A DNA stretch of 64,000 nucleotides. Origin: CAZJTL01 sp964548905. GTDB taxonomy: Bacteria > Cyanobacteriota > Cyanobacteriia > Cyanobacteriales > Xenococcaceae. The position numbers and the translations under genes were made by a program. The stretch spans positions 12,671 through 76,670 of the forward strand of contig CAZJTL010000002.1 of assembly GCA_964548905.1 (NCBI GenBank), written 5' to 3'. Under the pieces are notes generated by a model that was given only the letters and a program-made list of their open reading frames with translations, had not been told where the DNA came from and searched no databases. This document shows, in pieces, positions 1-8,860 of this stretch (position 1 is the first letter of the stretch; each line of letters begins with the position of its first letter).

Positions 1-567
1 CAAGACTATCAGTCGCTAGTGCAACAACTAGGCGATCGCTCGTCCCCTCGCATCAAGTATCGCTCTGGAGTAATTTTGTTGATGTCACCATTACCCGAAC
101 ACGGGCGCAAAGCAAATTTAATTGCTGATGTAGTCAAAGTTTTACTCGATCGCTTAGAAAAAGAATACGAAGCATTTACTCCAATTACAATCGAGTTGCC
201 TTCAGAAGGTGGAATCGAACCAGATTATTGTTTTTATATCGATAATTGGGCTGCGGTTTCAGGTAAAGATAGAATTAATTGGAGTATCGAACCAGCCCCA
301 GATTTGGTAATCGAAATAGACGTAACTAGCTATACGGATGTCAGTGATTACTTAGCTTACCGAGTTCCAGAAGTTTGGTTGTATCGAGGCGATCGATTAG
401 AAATATACATTTTGCAGGGTGATACTTATTCTGTTGCCCTCAATAGCCAGTATTTTCCCAATTTTAATGTTTCAGAAATAGTTAAAGAATGTTTTCGAGC
501 TACTTACGAGCGAAATAGTAGCTTCGCCATTCGACAATTAAGACAAAAATTAAAGAGCGAAAATTAG
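1..567 (+). CDS. Uma2 family endonuclease-like protein (5' end outside window)
   Basis: Uma2/DUF820 proteins have a PD-(D/E)xK nuclease-like fold and are abundant in cyanobacteria; their cellular role is largely unknown. The frame is open from base 1, and the first in-window start-like codon is GTG at 19, so the true start probably lies upstream. Family features visible are the region MSPLPEHGRKAN, the acidic EPDYCFY segment (family consensus PD), and the DLVIEIDVTSY strand carrying the E-x-D pair. It ends in a basic tail and is convergent with the protease-WD40 gene, 8 bp away. A second family member lies at 59886. The family call is solid; the function is not established. Confidence 0.8.
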   Translation, partial: QDYQSLVQQLGDRSSPRIKYRSGVILLMSPLPEHGRKANLIADVVKVLLDRLEKEYEAFTPITIELPSEGGIEPDYCFYIDNWAAVSGKDRINWSIEPAPDLVIEIDVTSYTDVSDYLAYRVPEVWLYRGDRLEIYILQGDTYSVALNSQYFPNFNVSEIVKECFRATYERNSSFAIRQLRQKLKSEN

Positions 568-575
568 TTGAAAAC

Positions 576-2339
576 TTATCGCTCGCTGCTGTTAATCGTT
601 CCAGCTTCAACTCTTCTCCAAATACCGATTTCACTATTCCAAGCGCCACTAACTAAAGTGAGATCGTCAGGAGTGAGAGCAACTGACATTACATAATCCG
701 AATGACCATTAAGAGTACGTTGCAACTTTCCTGTTTCTAGATTCCACAGCCTAATCGTTTTATCCCAACTACCGCTAACAAGGGTTTGATTATCTTTAGC
801 GATCGCGATCGATCGCACTCCATCAGTATGACCAATTAATTGATTTTTTTTCTTACCACTAACTAAATCCCAAAGCTCGATCGTGCCATCTCCACCACCG
901 CTAACTAAGGTTTTTCCATCGGAACTAATCGCCAAACAAAGTACTGAGAGAGCATCACTTTTAAAATTCTCGATAATTTTGCCATTTTTTAAATCCCAGA
1001 TGCGAATGCTGCCATCTTGAGAGCCACTGGCTAAAATTTTACTGTCTGGACTAATTACCAAAGAACTAACCGAATGGGGATGCCTAGTCAAAGTTCTGAG
1101 CAACTTACCAGTCTTAACCTGCCAAATTTTAACTTTTTTATCCCAACTACCACTAACTAGCTTTTGCCCATCTGGACTAAAAATCAAGCTGGTGACTGCA
1201 TCTCGATGGGCTTTAATAGTACGCAACAACTCACCGTTTCTAAGATTCCAGAGTTTAATCTGCTTGTCATCGCTAGCAGTAGCTAAAATTTTGCCATCGG
1301 GACTAATTGCCACCTTATCGATCGCTCGATCGTGACCGCGCCAAGTTTTGATGAGACGACCATCTAACAAGTTCCAAACGTCAATGCTACCATCTTTGCT
1401 ACTACTAACCAGAGGATAATAAGGTTCTTGGCACTCTTGTTCGTTGCACTCAATTCCTAACTCGCGATCGCTCAAAGCTACTGAAGTCAGGGAACCTCTT
1501 GCTGTCAAAGTATTGATTACCGTAAAATCTATGGGAGAATCAATTGGTATCGAAGGAGGAAAAGTTTTATTTTCTGTCTCTGTAGTCAAGGGGTTGAGCG
1601 CTACTTTTGACTCTGGTTCGAGCAAGCTTGGTTCGGGTAGAGGGTTAAAAGCGTGCCATTGCAGAAATTTGCTGATTTTAATTCCAGACGAGACAATCAG
1701 ATCGGAATTTTTCATCAATCTGGCTAAGCCATGAATACCGATTAATTGTCCCTGTTCGTTTAAGATCGGCCCGCCACTCATACCGACTCTAACTAAATTG
1801 GTGTAGGTAAGAGAATAACCTCGTGTAAGCTCGGAATCTAGTTCTGTCAACTTGCCTTTAGTACTGATAAACAGACGTTGCCGCATCATTGTGCCAGCAC
1901 GTGGCCATCCAGATACATAAATCGGTTGACCAACAGAGAGAAAATTGTCATTACCCAAACTAGCGATATCGTAAGCCAGAGGGCTGTTGAAGAAAAATAC
2001 AGCTAAATCCATCCCTGGCAATTTAACTACTTTGGAATCGTCGATCGGATAGCGATTGCCATCAGGAGTAATTACCATGTAAGAGCCAGCTTGCTTAAAT
2101 ACATGAGCATTGGTCAGAACATAGTAAGTATTACCATTTCGCTCGATAATAGCACCGCTACCATTAGAAGCACCTTCAATACGTACTGTAATCTCTTGAG
2201 CGATCGCGACGGGATTAATTGCCTTTGGCTCAATTTCTGTCGCTTCTGCCGCAATTGCTGTCTCTAGATCCTCGATCGTATAGGCAATGCCTAGAAAAAT
2301 AGATAAGGATAGATATAGTAATGTTAGTAGCTTATTCAA
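576..2339 (-). CDS. Trypsin-like serine protease with C-terminal WD40 repeats
   Basis: The protein has 587 residues. An N-terminal hydrophobic stretch (about residues 4-20) looks like a signal peptide or anchor. A chymotrypsin-fold protease domain (about 50-225) shows a complete catalytic triad: His79 in TNAHV, Asp111 in GMDLAVF and Ser188 in GMSGGP. About seven WD40 repeats (about 285-580) follow, with repeated GH...V..S.DG..L.S.S.D..I..W motifs, predicted to form a beta-propeller for binding partners or substrate. The start is TTG; no ATG lies upstream before the divergent gene, whose ATG begins at the very next base (2340). Substrate unknown. Fused protease-propeller proteins are common in cyanobacteria. 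Confidence 0.88.
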   Translation of the reverse strand: MNKLLTLLYLSLSIFLGIAYTIEDLETAIAAEATEIEPKAINPVAIAQEITVRIEGASNGSGAIIERNGNTYYVLTNAHVFKQAGSYMVITPDGNRYPIDDSKVVKLPGMDLAVFFFNSPLAYDIASLGNDNFLSVGQPIYVSGWPRAGTMMRQRLFISTKGKLTELDSELTRGYSLTYTNLVRVGMSGGPILNEQGQLIGIHGLARLMKNSDLIVSSGIKISKFLQWHAFNPLPEPSLLEPESKVALNPLTTETENKTFPPSIPIDSPIDFTVINTLTARGSLTSVALSDRELGIECNEQECQEPYYPLVSSSKDGSIDVWNLLDGRLIKTWRGHDRAIDKVAISPDGKILATASDDKQIKLWNLRNGELLRTIKAHRDAVTSLIFSPDGQKLVSGSWDKKVKIWQVKTGKLLRTLTRHPHSVSSLVISPDSKILASGSQDGSIRIWDLKNGKIIENFKSDALSVLCLAISSDGKTLVSGGGDGTIELWDLVSGKKKNQLIGHTDGVRSIAIAKDNQTLVSGSWDKTIRLWNLETGKLQRTLNGHSDYVMSVALTPDDLTLVSGAWNSEIGIWRRVEAGTINSSER

Positions 2340-3014
2340 ATGACAACCGAAAAAATAGGATTGTGGTTACTTTGGGTTGGTTTGATTGTTTATGCCTTTT
2401 TTCTTGCTCCAGCCGCACAGCCAAGTACTTGGGAATTGATTCAAAAACTGTCTTTTGGTGACTGGAAGGGCATTAATAACACCATCATAGCTCTTTTTAA
2501 TTTAATGGGTCTCCTGCCGTTAATTTATGCCTGTATTTTGGCAATTGACGGACAAAATCAACAAATCAAAGCCTTCCCATTTGCGCTAGCTGCATTTGCA
2601 GTGGGTGCTTTTGCTATTATTCCCTATTTAGCCCTACGCCATAGCACCCCAGTCTGGAATGGTAGAAAAAATTGGCTAGTCAAAATACTAGATTCTCGTG
2701 GGCTAGCTATCATAATTACCTCGATCGCGCTGGTTTTGCTGGTTCAAGGTTTGGTTTACGGTAATTGGCAAGATTTTATCCAACAATGGCAAACCAGTAA
2801 GTTTATTAATGTTATGAGTCTAGATTTTTGCTTGCTGTGTCTTTTGTTACCTGGATTACTCAAAGATGATCTAGCTAAAAGGAATGTCAAAAATCCCCTC
2901 ATTTTCTGGTTAATCAGTCTAATTCCTTTATTCGGCTCATTAGTTTATTTATGCTTGCGTCCTGCCTTACCTGACAAGCAAGAATCGATTCAAGCTTCGA
3001 CAATCTGTGATTGA
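2340..3014 (+). CDS. Multi-pass membrane protein of unknown function
   Basis: The protein has 224 residues with about six predicted membrane segments (residues about 7-24, 46-66, 79-97, 120-140, 158-174 and 188-206). It resembles conserved cyanobacterial/plastid membrane proteins, but I cannot assign a family with confidence. The ATG at 2340 abuts the TTG start of the divergent protease-WD40 gene, leaving no intergenic promoter space. No clear Shine-Dalgarno sequence precedes it. It is followed by a short gap and anmK on the same strand. Confidence 0.75.
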   Translation: MTTEKIGLWLLWVGLIVYAFFLAPAAQPSTWELIQKLSFGDWKGINNTIIALFNLMGLLPLIYACILAIDGQNQQIKAFPFALAAFAVGAFAIIPYLALRHSTPVWNGRKNWLVKILDSRGLAIIITSIALVLLVQGLVYGNWQDFIQQWQTSKFINVMSLDFCLLCLLLPGLLKDDLAKRNVKNPLIFWLISLIPLFGSLVYLCLRPALPDKQESIQASTICD

Positions 3015-3140
3015 TAGGTAAAAATTGAAACAAAGCATATTTTGTTAGAAGTTGGGGCAATTATTAAAGAATCTCAAAACTTACTGACAATTGATGGCTT
3101 GAACTGTTAACAATAACTAGATCGATGGTAGCTAAATCCA

Positions 3141-4316
3141 ATGAAAGTCATTGGTTTAATGAGTGGTACTTCTGTTGATGGTATAGATGCCGCTTTGGTA
3201 CAAATTACTGGTCATGCTCTCAACCTTAAAGTAAAACTAATTGCAGGAGAAACTTATCCCTATCCCACAGCTTTAAGAGAGCAAATTTTAGCTGTTTGTG
3301 GAGGAGCATCTCTGTCCATGTTAGAATTGGCAGCTTTGGACGACGAGATTGCTGCTCAATTCGCCTTAGCTGCGGTCAAAATTCAGACAGGCAATCCATC
3401 AGCACAGTTAATTGGCTCTCACGGTCAAACTGTCTACCACAGACCGCCCGAAACCAAACCCCAAAATGCTCTATCTTGGAATTCTTTGGGTTATAGCCTG
3501 CAACTGGGACGAGGCTCGGTAATTGCCCACATGACTGAAATTCCTGTAGTTAGCAATTTTCGCGCCGCCGATCTTGCTGCTGGAGGACAAGGTGCGCCCC
3601 TAGTACCCAAAGTAGATGCTTGCTTACTTAGCCATCCGACCAAATCTAGAGCGATCCAAAATATAGGTGGAATTGGTAATGTCACTTACTTACCAGCTCA
3701 ACAAGAACTAGACTGGGAAAGTAATATTGTTGGTTGGGACACTGGCCCCGGTAATGCAACCATCGATCTAGCCGTGCAACAACTGACTCAAGGTGGTCAA
3801 ACTTTCGATCGCGATGGTAGTTGGGCTGCTACTGGCGAACCAAACCTGCAAATGGTTGAAAAATGGTTAAATCACGATTTTTTTAAGCTCTTTCCCCCAA
3901 AATCAACAGGCAGAGAATTATTTGGTGAAGCTTATCTCAATTCCTGTTGGCAAGATGCCCAAGCAGAGGGATTGAGTCCTGAAGATTGGTTGGCAACCAT
4001 CACTGAGTTAACAGTAGCTTCGATCGTGCATAGCTATCGTTGTTTTCTGCCAAACATGCCCGATCAAGTTTTGCTTTGCGGTGGTGGTAGCCGCAATCTC
4101 TATCTTAAAGAACGTTTACAAGCCCAATTGTTCGATCTTGAGGTGTTAACTACAGACGAAGCTGGGCTCGATAGCGATTTCAAAGAAGCGATCGCTTTTG
4201 CCGTTTTAGCTTATTGGCGTTACAACTGTTCTGAACCAGGTAACTTACCTCAAGTAACTGGTGCCAAGCAACCGATGTTACTTGGAGATATCCATCGTCC
4301 CATTATTGCTATGTAG
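3141..4316 (+). CDS. anmK: Anhydro-N-acetylmuramic acid kinase
   Basis: AnmK phosphorylates and hydrolyses 1,6-anhydro-N-acetylmuramic acid to MurNAc-6-phosphate during peptidoglycan recycling in the cytoplasm. The 391-residue protein has the expected length. It shows the N-terminal ATP-binding signature GLMSGTSVDGID, then GSHGQTVYHRP, NFRAADLAAGGQGAPLVP, the QNIGGIGN segment, GWDTGPGN and the C-terminal LLCGGGSRN motif. These are family hallmarks and the ORF is intact. The stop at 4316 overlaps the Shine-Dalgarno-like GGAGG of the next gene, so co-transcription is likely. Confidence 0.96.
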   Translation: MKVIGLMSGTSVDGIDAALVQITGHALNLKVKLIAGETYPYPTALREQILAVCGGASLSMLELAALDDEIAAQFALAAVKIQTGNPSAQLIGSHGQTVYHRPPETKPQNALSWNSLGYSLQLGRGSVIAHMTEIPVVSNFRAADLAAGGQGAPLVPKVDACLLSHPTKSRAIQNIGGIGNVTYLPAQQELDWESNIVGWDTGPGNATIDLAVQQLTQGGQTFDRDGSWAATGEPNLQMVEKWLNHDFFKLFPPKSTGRELFGEAYLNSCWQDAQAEGLSPEDWLATITELTVASIVHSYRCFLPNMPDQVLLCGGGSRNLYLKERLQAQLFDLEVLTTDEAGLDSDFKEAIAFAVLAYWRYNCSEPGNLPQVTGAKQPMLLGDIHRPIIAM

Positions 4317-4323
4317 GAGGAAT

Positions 4324-4767
4324 GTGAGTCATAATTTTCTGATGGAGGCGGGAACTTGGAATTTTCAGGGCATTTGGCTAGAAAATAAGGGAGCCTCAAT
4401 TGCAATTCAAGGTAAAACAACGGTGACTTGGAAACCGAATAATTGGTTTTCTGTCACCAGTAGCATCAATTTCTCTGATGATATTTACCCACCAATTAAC
4501 TACAAGTATCGAGCGCATCTAGACAACAAACTACAGCGCTATACTTATGTCCTGCAACATAGCCTTCTCGGAGAAGTAGAAGGAGAAGGATGGCTCTGTC
4601 CCAATTCCATTATTCAACGTTTTTGGACACTCAGCGATTCTCAAAAACGCCATGGTTTTGAAACTTTTTCGCGTCTTAACGAAGATACATATTATTTTTC
4701 TGGTGGGATCTTGGCAGGTCACTATCTTAGCAGCACAATGGAAGCAACTCTAGAGCGTCTAATCTAA
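4324..4767 (+). CDS. Conserved hypothetical protein, probable beta-rich fold
   Basis: The protein has about 147 residues and I do not recognise a family. It is rich in alternating hydrophobic and aromatic residues (GTWNFQGIW, TTVTWKPNNWFSV, YTYVLQHSLLGEVEGEGW), which suggests a beta-barrel or lipocalin-like fold; that is inference. Two starts are possible: GTG at 4324, only 3 nt after a GGAGG that overlaps the anmK stop, or ATG at 4342 (141 residues). The strong Shine-Dalgarno sequence favours the first and codon type favours the second. It lies between anmK and a Ser/Thr kinase on the same strand, with only 10 bp to the kinase. Confidence 0.65.
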   Translation: MSHNFLMEAGTWNFQGIWLENKGASIAIQGKTTVTWKPNNWFSVTSSINFSDDIYPPINYKYRAHLDNKLQRYTYVLQHSLLGEVEGEGWLCPNSIIQRFWTLSDSQKRHGFETFSRLNEDTYYFSGGILAGHYLSSTMEATLERLI

Positions 4768-4777
4768 ATCTGGGCCC

Positions 4778-6304
4778 ATGAGCATGAATCAAAATACCAA
4801 TTACGGCCGTACACTTTCTAATCGCTATCAACTCGCTGAGTTGGTAGGCGAGGGCGCTATGGGTCAAGTCTATCGAGCTAGAGACACTTTGCTCGGCGGC
4901 GTTACAGTAGCGGTCAAATTTCTCTCACAAACTCTTCTCAATAGTAGTTTGCGCGATCGCTTTGAGCGAGAGGCAACCATTTGTGCAATTCTAGGAGAAA
5001 AAAGTATTCATGTGGTGCGAGTTAGAGACTACGGCGTAGATGACAACAATGTTCCTTTTTACGTAATGGAGTTTCTCGCAGGCGAAAGTCTCAGCGATAT
5101 TATTAAATACAAACCTTTACATCTGCCTCGGTTTTTTAGCTTTACTCGTCAAATTTGTTTGGGACTCGAAGCCGCTCATCAAGGAATTAATTTTAACGGC
5201 GAACTGTGCCAAATTATTCATCGAGATATTAAACCTAGCAACATTTTAGTAGTACAAGATCCTACATTAGGAGAACTGGTTAAAGTTCTAGATTTTGGTA
5301 TTGCTAAACTGATTCAAGCTAATGCCTCGCAAACTCAATCTTTTATGGGAACTCTTGCCTATTGTTCCCCAGAACAAATGGAAGGGAAAGAATTAGACCA
5401 TCGCTCTGATATCTACAGTTTAGGGGTGATGATGTATGAAATGCTTACTGGTGATATGCCTGTACTCCCTCAAAACTCTTCTTTTGGTGGTTGGTATAAA
5501 GCTCATCGAGAATTTTCACCCAATCCTTTTAATCCCAGTTTAAAATTACCCCAAGATTTAGAACAACTGGTGATGAAATGTTTATCTAAATCGCCCCAAG
5601 CTCGACCTCAAAGTTCGGGAGAAATCCTGCAAACTCTAGAAACAATTCAAAAAAGCCTGAACAAATCTGCCAATCTTAGAGAAGACGAAAAACCAACTCA
5701 AGTTAATTTCGATTCAGAAGCGACGATCGCTAATTTTTCTCCTTCTGAAGAAATTTTACTTAATACTAGCTGGCCAGAAGATAAACCCAGACAAAAAATA
5801 GTCTTTCCTCGTCTAATTCCCACTCCAGAAGGCGTAGTTCCTACTATTTGCGCCATGTTAGAGCATCGGGAAATTAACGACCATCTCTCTAGTACTCGCT
5901 ACAATCAATTTTTGTTTTTAGATCATCCCTATCCAATTTTGTTGTGGATTACTTTGATCTACAATCGCCAATTTGGGCCGCGCTGGTTGCCTTGCTATCT
6001 CGACCTTAAATCTAGTAAAGGACAGCTAATTGCTCGTACTCTCAGCGAGTTTGGCTCTTATCGCATCCTCTTGTTTGCTCTCGAACGTCCTGGGCAGTGT
6101 CAGCACTTACTAGAATCTACCATCAGCAATCAAAATTGCAAAATGCTCAAGCAATGGTCTGATAGTAGCAACTTGATTAAAGCTGTTGGTAAACCTCAAA
6201 TAGCTAAGCAGTTATTGAAACACGAGTTTGAGAAAATTAAGCCCAAAATTTTACGTAAGCTCGAAGCTGTTTATACCAGCTATCCTAGTGATGTATCAGG
6301 TTGA
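4778..6304 (+). CDS. Serine/threonine protein kinase (Pkn2/Hanks type)
   Basis: A Hanks-type kinase domain spans about residues 16-290 of 508. Visible motifs are the Gly-loop GEGAMGQV, catalytic Lys47 in VAVKFL, HRDIKPSN at 148-155 and DFG at 172-174. A linker follows, then a cyanobacterial C-terminal domain of about 170 residues without transmembrane segments or known motifs. The kinase is therefore probably soluble; its substrates are unknown. The stop codon TGA at 6302-6304 lies in the TTGACACTCCCACCC end of an IS200/IS605-type element, so the native C-terminus may have been replaced by a few residues. Confidence 0.9.
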   Translation: MSMNQNTNYGRTLSNRYQLAELVGEGAMGQVYRARDTLLGGVTVAVKFLSQTLLNSSLRDRFEREATICAILGEKSIHVVRVRDYGVDDNNVPFYVMEFLAGESLSDIIKYKPLHLPRFFSFTRQICLGLEAAHQGINFNGELCQIIHRDIKPSNILVVQDPTLGELVKVLDFGIAKLIQANASQTQSFMGTLAYCSPEQMEGKELDHRSDIYSLGVMMYEMLTGDMPVLPQNSSFGGWYKAHREFSPNPFNPSLKLPQDLEQLVMKCLSKSPQARPQSSGEILQTLETIQKSLNKSANLREDEKPTQVNFDSEATIANFSPSEEILLNTSWPEDKPRQKIVFPRLIPTPEGVVPTICAMLEHREINDHLSSTRYNQFLFLDHPYPILLWITLIYNRQFGPRWLPCYLDLKSSKGQLIARTLSEFGSYRILLFALERPGQCQHLLESTISNQNCKMLKQWSDSSNLIKAVGKPQIAKQLLKHEFEKIKPKILRKLEAVYTSYPSDVSG

Positions 6305-6350
6305 CACTCCCACCCTTACGCTACCCTAAAAGGGTGGGATTCTTGGTTCA
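6301..6350 (-). mobile_element. Right end of an IS200/IS605-family element with subterminal hairpin
   Basis: A perfect 10-bp stem (TCCCACCCTT at 6308-6317 paired with AAGGGTGGGA at 6330-6339, 12-nt loop) lies at the 3' end of tnpB. It encodes the last tnpB codons, as is typical for the right end of these elements, which move as single strands and are recognised through such hairpins. The outer edge appears to be the TTGACA just after the kinase coding sequence. By analogy with TnpB systems, the 3' end of tnpB and this right end could give rise to an omega RNA (reRNA). No left end or tnpA is visible. Confidence 0.7.
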
Positions 6351-7227
6351 CTGAATCGATTTGCTCTGATTGGATGGCTCCAAGCAAAGTAGGGCTCGTT
6401 TCTCCCCAAGCGTTTAGGACTGATTCTTCAGCCCAAGTTCCGACATGACCTGCCGTACTTAGTCCTTTTTTTAAGATGTTTATAGCCGCGTTTTTATCTC
6501 TACAAAGTTCAAAACCACAGCTACAGCTATGTGTACGAGTACTTAGCGTCTTATTGACCTGCTCCCCACACTTGGAACAATCAATAGAGGCGTAGTGTGG
6601 TGAAACAGCTACAGTTACTTTGCCAAATTTTACTCCAAAATACTCAATCCACTTTCTCAAAGCGTACCAACCAACATCAGATATTGATTTAGCTAACTTT
6701 GTATTTCGAACCATGTTTCGCACTTTCAAGTCTTCATAGGCGACAAAATCTGTCGATTTGATGACGCAACGAGCTACTCTTTTCGCCCATTCTTCACGTT
6801 GCCTACTTATTTTGAGATGTGCGCGTGCTAATTTCTCTTTAGCCTTTTTGTAATTGTTTGATTGGGGTTGATTGCGTTTGAATTTCTTAGAAACTCTACG
6901 CTGCAATTTTGCTAATCTTTTTTCTGCTTGACGATAGAAGCGAGGATTTGGTTCTGTATAGCCAAATTGGTCGCTATATGTAAATTTCAACCCCAAATCC
7001 AAACCCCGAGCTACACCGCTTGGTTCTACTTCTTCAGTTACTACTACATCAATACAAAATTGGGCGTAGTATCCATCAGCGCGTCGAACTAACCTAACTC
7101 GATTGATTTGGTCATCTGAATAGAAACGCAGATCGTGTGTTCCTACTAATTTGAGCCTTCCAATTCCCTTCTTGTCAGAGAAAGTAGCGAATGGGTTTTG
7201 CGCGAGTTTTCTATAAAACTTTTCCCA
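6316..7227 (-). pseudogene. tnpB: 5'-truncated TnpB (IS200/IS605 OrfB, RNA-guided nuclease) remnant
   Basis: The C-terminal about 303 residues of a TnpB nuclease are intact. The RuvC-like catalytic residues are present: Asp in RGLDLGLK, Glu in VAYEDLKV and Asp in CRDKNAAINIL. So is the four-Cys zinc motif (CSKCG ... CSCG). Readable TnpB homology continues upstream of the first internal start-like TTG (7002) to 7227, where an in-frame TAG (7228-7230) and the end of the transporter gene cut it off. Roughly the first 90-100 residues (start and wedge domain) are missing relative to the usual about 400. Probably non-functional, though all catalytic residues survive. Confidence 0.85.
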
Positions 7228-7238
7228 CTACACCCTTT

Positions 7239-7556
7239 TCAAGAATTTCCAGCGCGTAACATAGTTATGCCAGCAACAATCAAACTTATACCAAAGAGTT
7301 TAAGTAGAGTTTGATCTTCTTTGAAAAACCAAATGCCAAAGCAAAATGCCATCACTGATTCCAGTGCCAAAATAAAAATATAGGTTATCCCAAGTTCTTG
7401 ATTCCGCATTGCCATAGTTTGTAAAGTAGCTCCCAAGCAGAAGAACGTATAAACACCCAAGCTGGGGATAAAGTAAGACAAACCTTGGGATAATTTCATA
7501 CAAATACCGCCAATGGTAAAAGCAATGGCTGCACCAAATGAGATTAGTAAATACAT
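7239..7556 (-). CDS. Small multidrug resistance (SMR)/EamA-like membrane transporter
   Basis: The protein has 105 residues and four predicted membrane helices, matching the size and pattern of SMR proteins (TM1 ending MKLSQG, TM4 GISLIVAGITML). SMR proteins are dual-topology proton antiporters for cations, quaternary ammonium compounds or polyamines. The membrane Glu of TM1 essential in EmrE (AEVIG) aligns here with Phe13 (AFTIG), while an unusual Glu66 sits in TM3. Substrate coupling may therefore differ, or the protein may be a half-size EamA/DMT transporter. It starts 28 bp after an ornithine/lysine decarboxylase-like gene on the same strand, so an operon is likely. Its 3' end abuts the truncated tnpB. 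Confidence 0.78.
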   Translation of the reverse strand: MYLLISFGAAIAFTIGGICMKLSQGLSYFIPSLGVYTFFCLGATLQTMAMRNQELGITYIFILALESVMAFCFGIWFFKEDQTLLKLFGISLIVAGITMLRAGNS

Positions 7557-7584
7557 AAATTCGAGGTTATGAATTGAATAAAAT

Positions 7585-8745
7585 TTAGAGGTAATAAGCT
7601 TTTAGAGGAGGAAAGCCGTTGAAACCTACAGAAGCATAAGTTGTTGTGTATGCACCAGTACCCAAAATTTCTACTCGATCGCCTATTTCTAAATCGATCG
7701 GTAGTTGATAATCAGCGCGATCGTAGAGGATATCAGCGCTATCGCACGTAGGGCCGGCAATGACAACAGGTGCAACTGGATATCCATCTTTTGGTGTACA
7801 AATTTGATATTTAATGCACTCATCCATAGTTTCCGCTAATCCGCCAAATTTGCCGATATCAAGATAGATCCAGCGTCTATCTTCTGTATAAGCTTTTTTG
7901 GAGATAAGTACTACCTCTGACTGAATTAGTCCAGCATCAGCTACTAGCCATCTTCCAGGCTCAATCATCGTCATTGGCTGGTGGCGATCGAAATAACAAT
8001 TAAGCGCTTCAGTAATAGCATCAGTATATACTTCAGCTTGCGGTGCTTGACTGTTGTAGTCTACGGGAAAGCCACCGCCTAAATTAATCATCTCTAAATT
8101 AATTCCTGCTAATTTTAAAGCAGAAAAAAGTCTGGCAACTTTAGCGATCGCGAGATGCCATTGCTGGCGATCGCGCTGTTGCGAACCGACATGAAACGAC
8201 ACACCAAATGGTTGAAGACCTAATCTAGCACTATGGATCAGTAGGTCATGCGCCATCTCCAATTCACAACCAAATTTTTTCGATAACGGCCATTGGGCAC
8301 CTTCGCATTCCATCAATAAGCGACAATAAACGCGGCTACCAGGAGCAAATTTAGCTAGTTTTTCTAGTTCTGCCAAACTATCAAAGGCAAACAACCTAAC
8401 TCCTAAATTATATGCAGCAGCGATATCTCGTGATTTTTTAATCGTGTTACCATAGGAAATTTGGGCTGGTTTCGCGCCAACGGCAAGACATTGTTCGATT
8501 TCAAATAGACTTGCTGTGTCAAAGTTAGAACCAAGACGGACTAACAGTTTAAGTATTTCTGGTGCTGGATTGGCTTTAACAGCGTAGTAAACTTGCGTAT
8601 TAGGTAAATTTTGTTGCAGTCTCTGGTATTTATCCGCAATTACATCTAAATCAACCACTAAAAAAGGCGTTTCGAGGCAATTGTTCTGAAGAAAATTGCT
8701 GATTTTTGAGTTAACTAAGTAATTATGACGAGCTATTGTTATCAC
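7585..8745 (-). CDS. Ornithine/lysine decarboxylase-like PLP enzyme (fold type III)
   Basis: The protein has 386 residues and belongs to the alanine-racemase-fold group IV decarboxylases (eukaryotic-type ODC, bacterial L/ODC). Motifs visible are the PLP lysine in YYAVKANP, SFHVGSQ, the glycine-rich NLGGGFP phosphate site, EPGR and the catalytic-Cys segment GPTCDSADILY near the C-terminus. It should make putrescine or cadaverine; substrate preference cannot be read here. Carboxynorspermidine or diaminopimelate decarboxylase are less likely because of length and the GPTCDS loop. The start is GTG (8745), with no internal Met near the N-terminus. The downstream SMR-like gene suggests coupled amine export. 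Confidence 0.88.
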   Translation of the reverse strand: MITIARHNYLVNSKISNFLQNNCLETPFLVVDLDVIADKYQRLQQNLPNTQVYYAVKANPAPEILKLLVRLGSNFDTASLFEIEQCLAVGAKPAQISYGNTIKKSRDIAAAYNLGVRLFAFDSLAELEKLAKFAPGSRVYCRLLMECEGAQWPLSKKFGCELEMAHDLLIHSARLGLQPFGVSFHVGSQQRDRQQWHLAIAKVARLFSALKLAGINLEMINLGGGFPVDYNSQAPQAEVYTDAITEALNCYFDRHQPMTMIEPGRWLVADAGLIQSEVVLISKKAYTEDRRWIYLDIGKFGGLAETMDECIKYQICTPKDGYPVAPVVIAGPTCDSADILYDRADYQLPIDLEIGDRVEILGTGAYTTTYASVGFNGFPPLKAYYL

Positions 8746-8860
8746 TACTTTCAGTAAAAATATCTATCTTTTATCAGTGATAACACTCTAATTTTAAGAA
8801 ATATTAAGATTTATCTACAAAAATATAAACTTTTGACCAAGTTTGATGCTTACGTACTTG

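Noticed and set aside
1444..1734. Plus-strand frame antisense to the protease-WD40 gene
   Set aside because: Shadow of the real minus-strand coding sequence.
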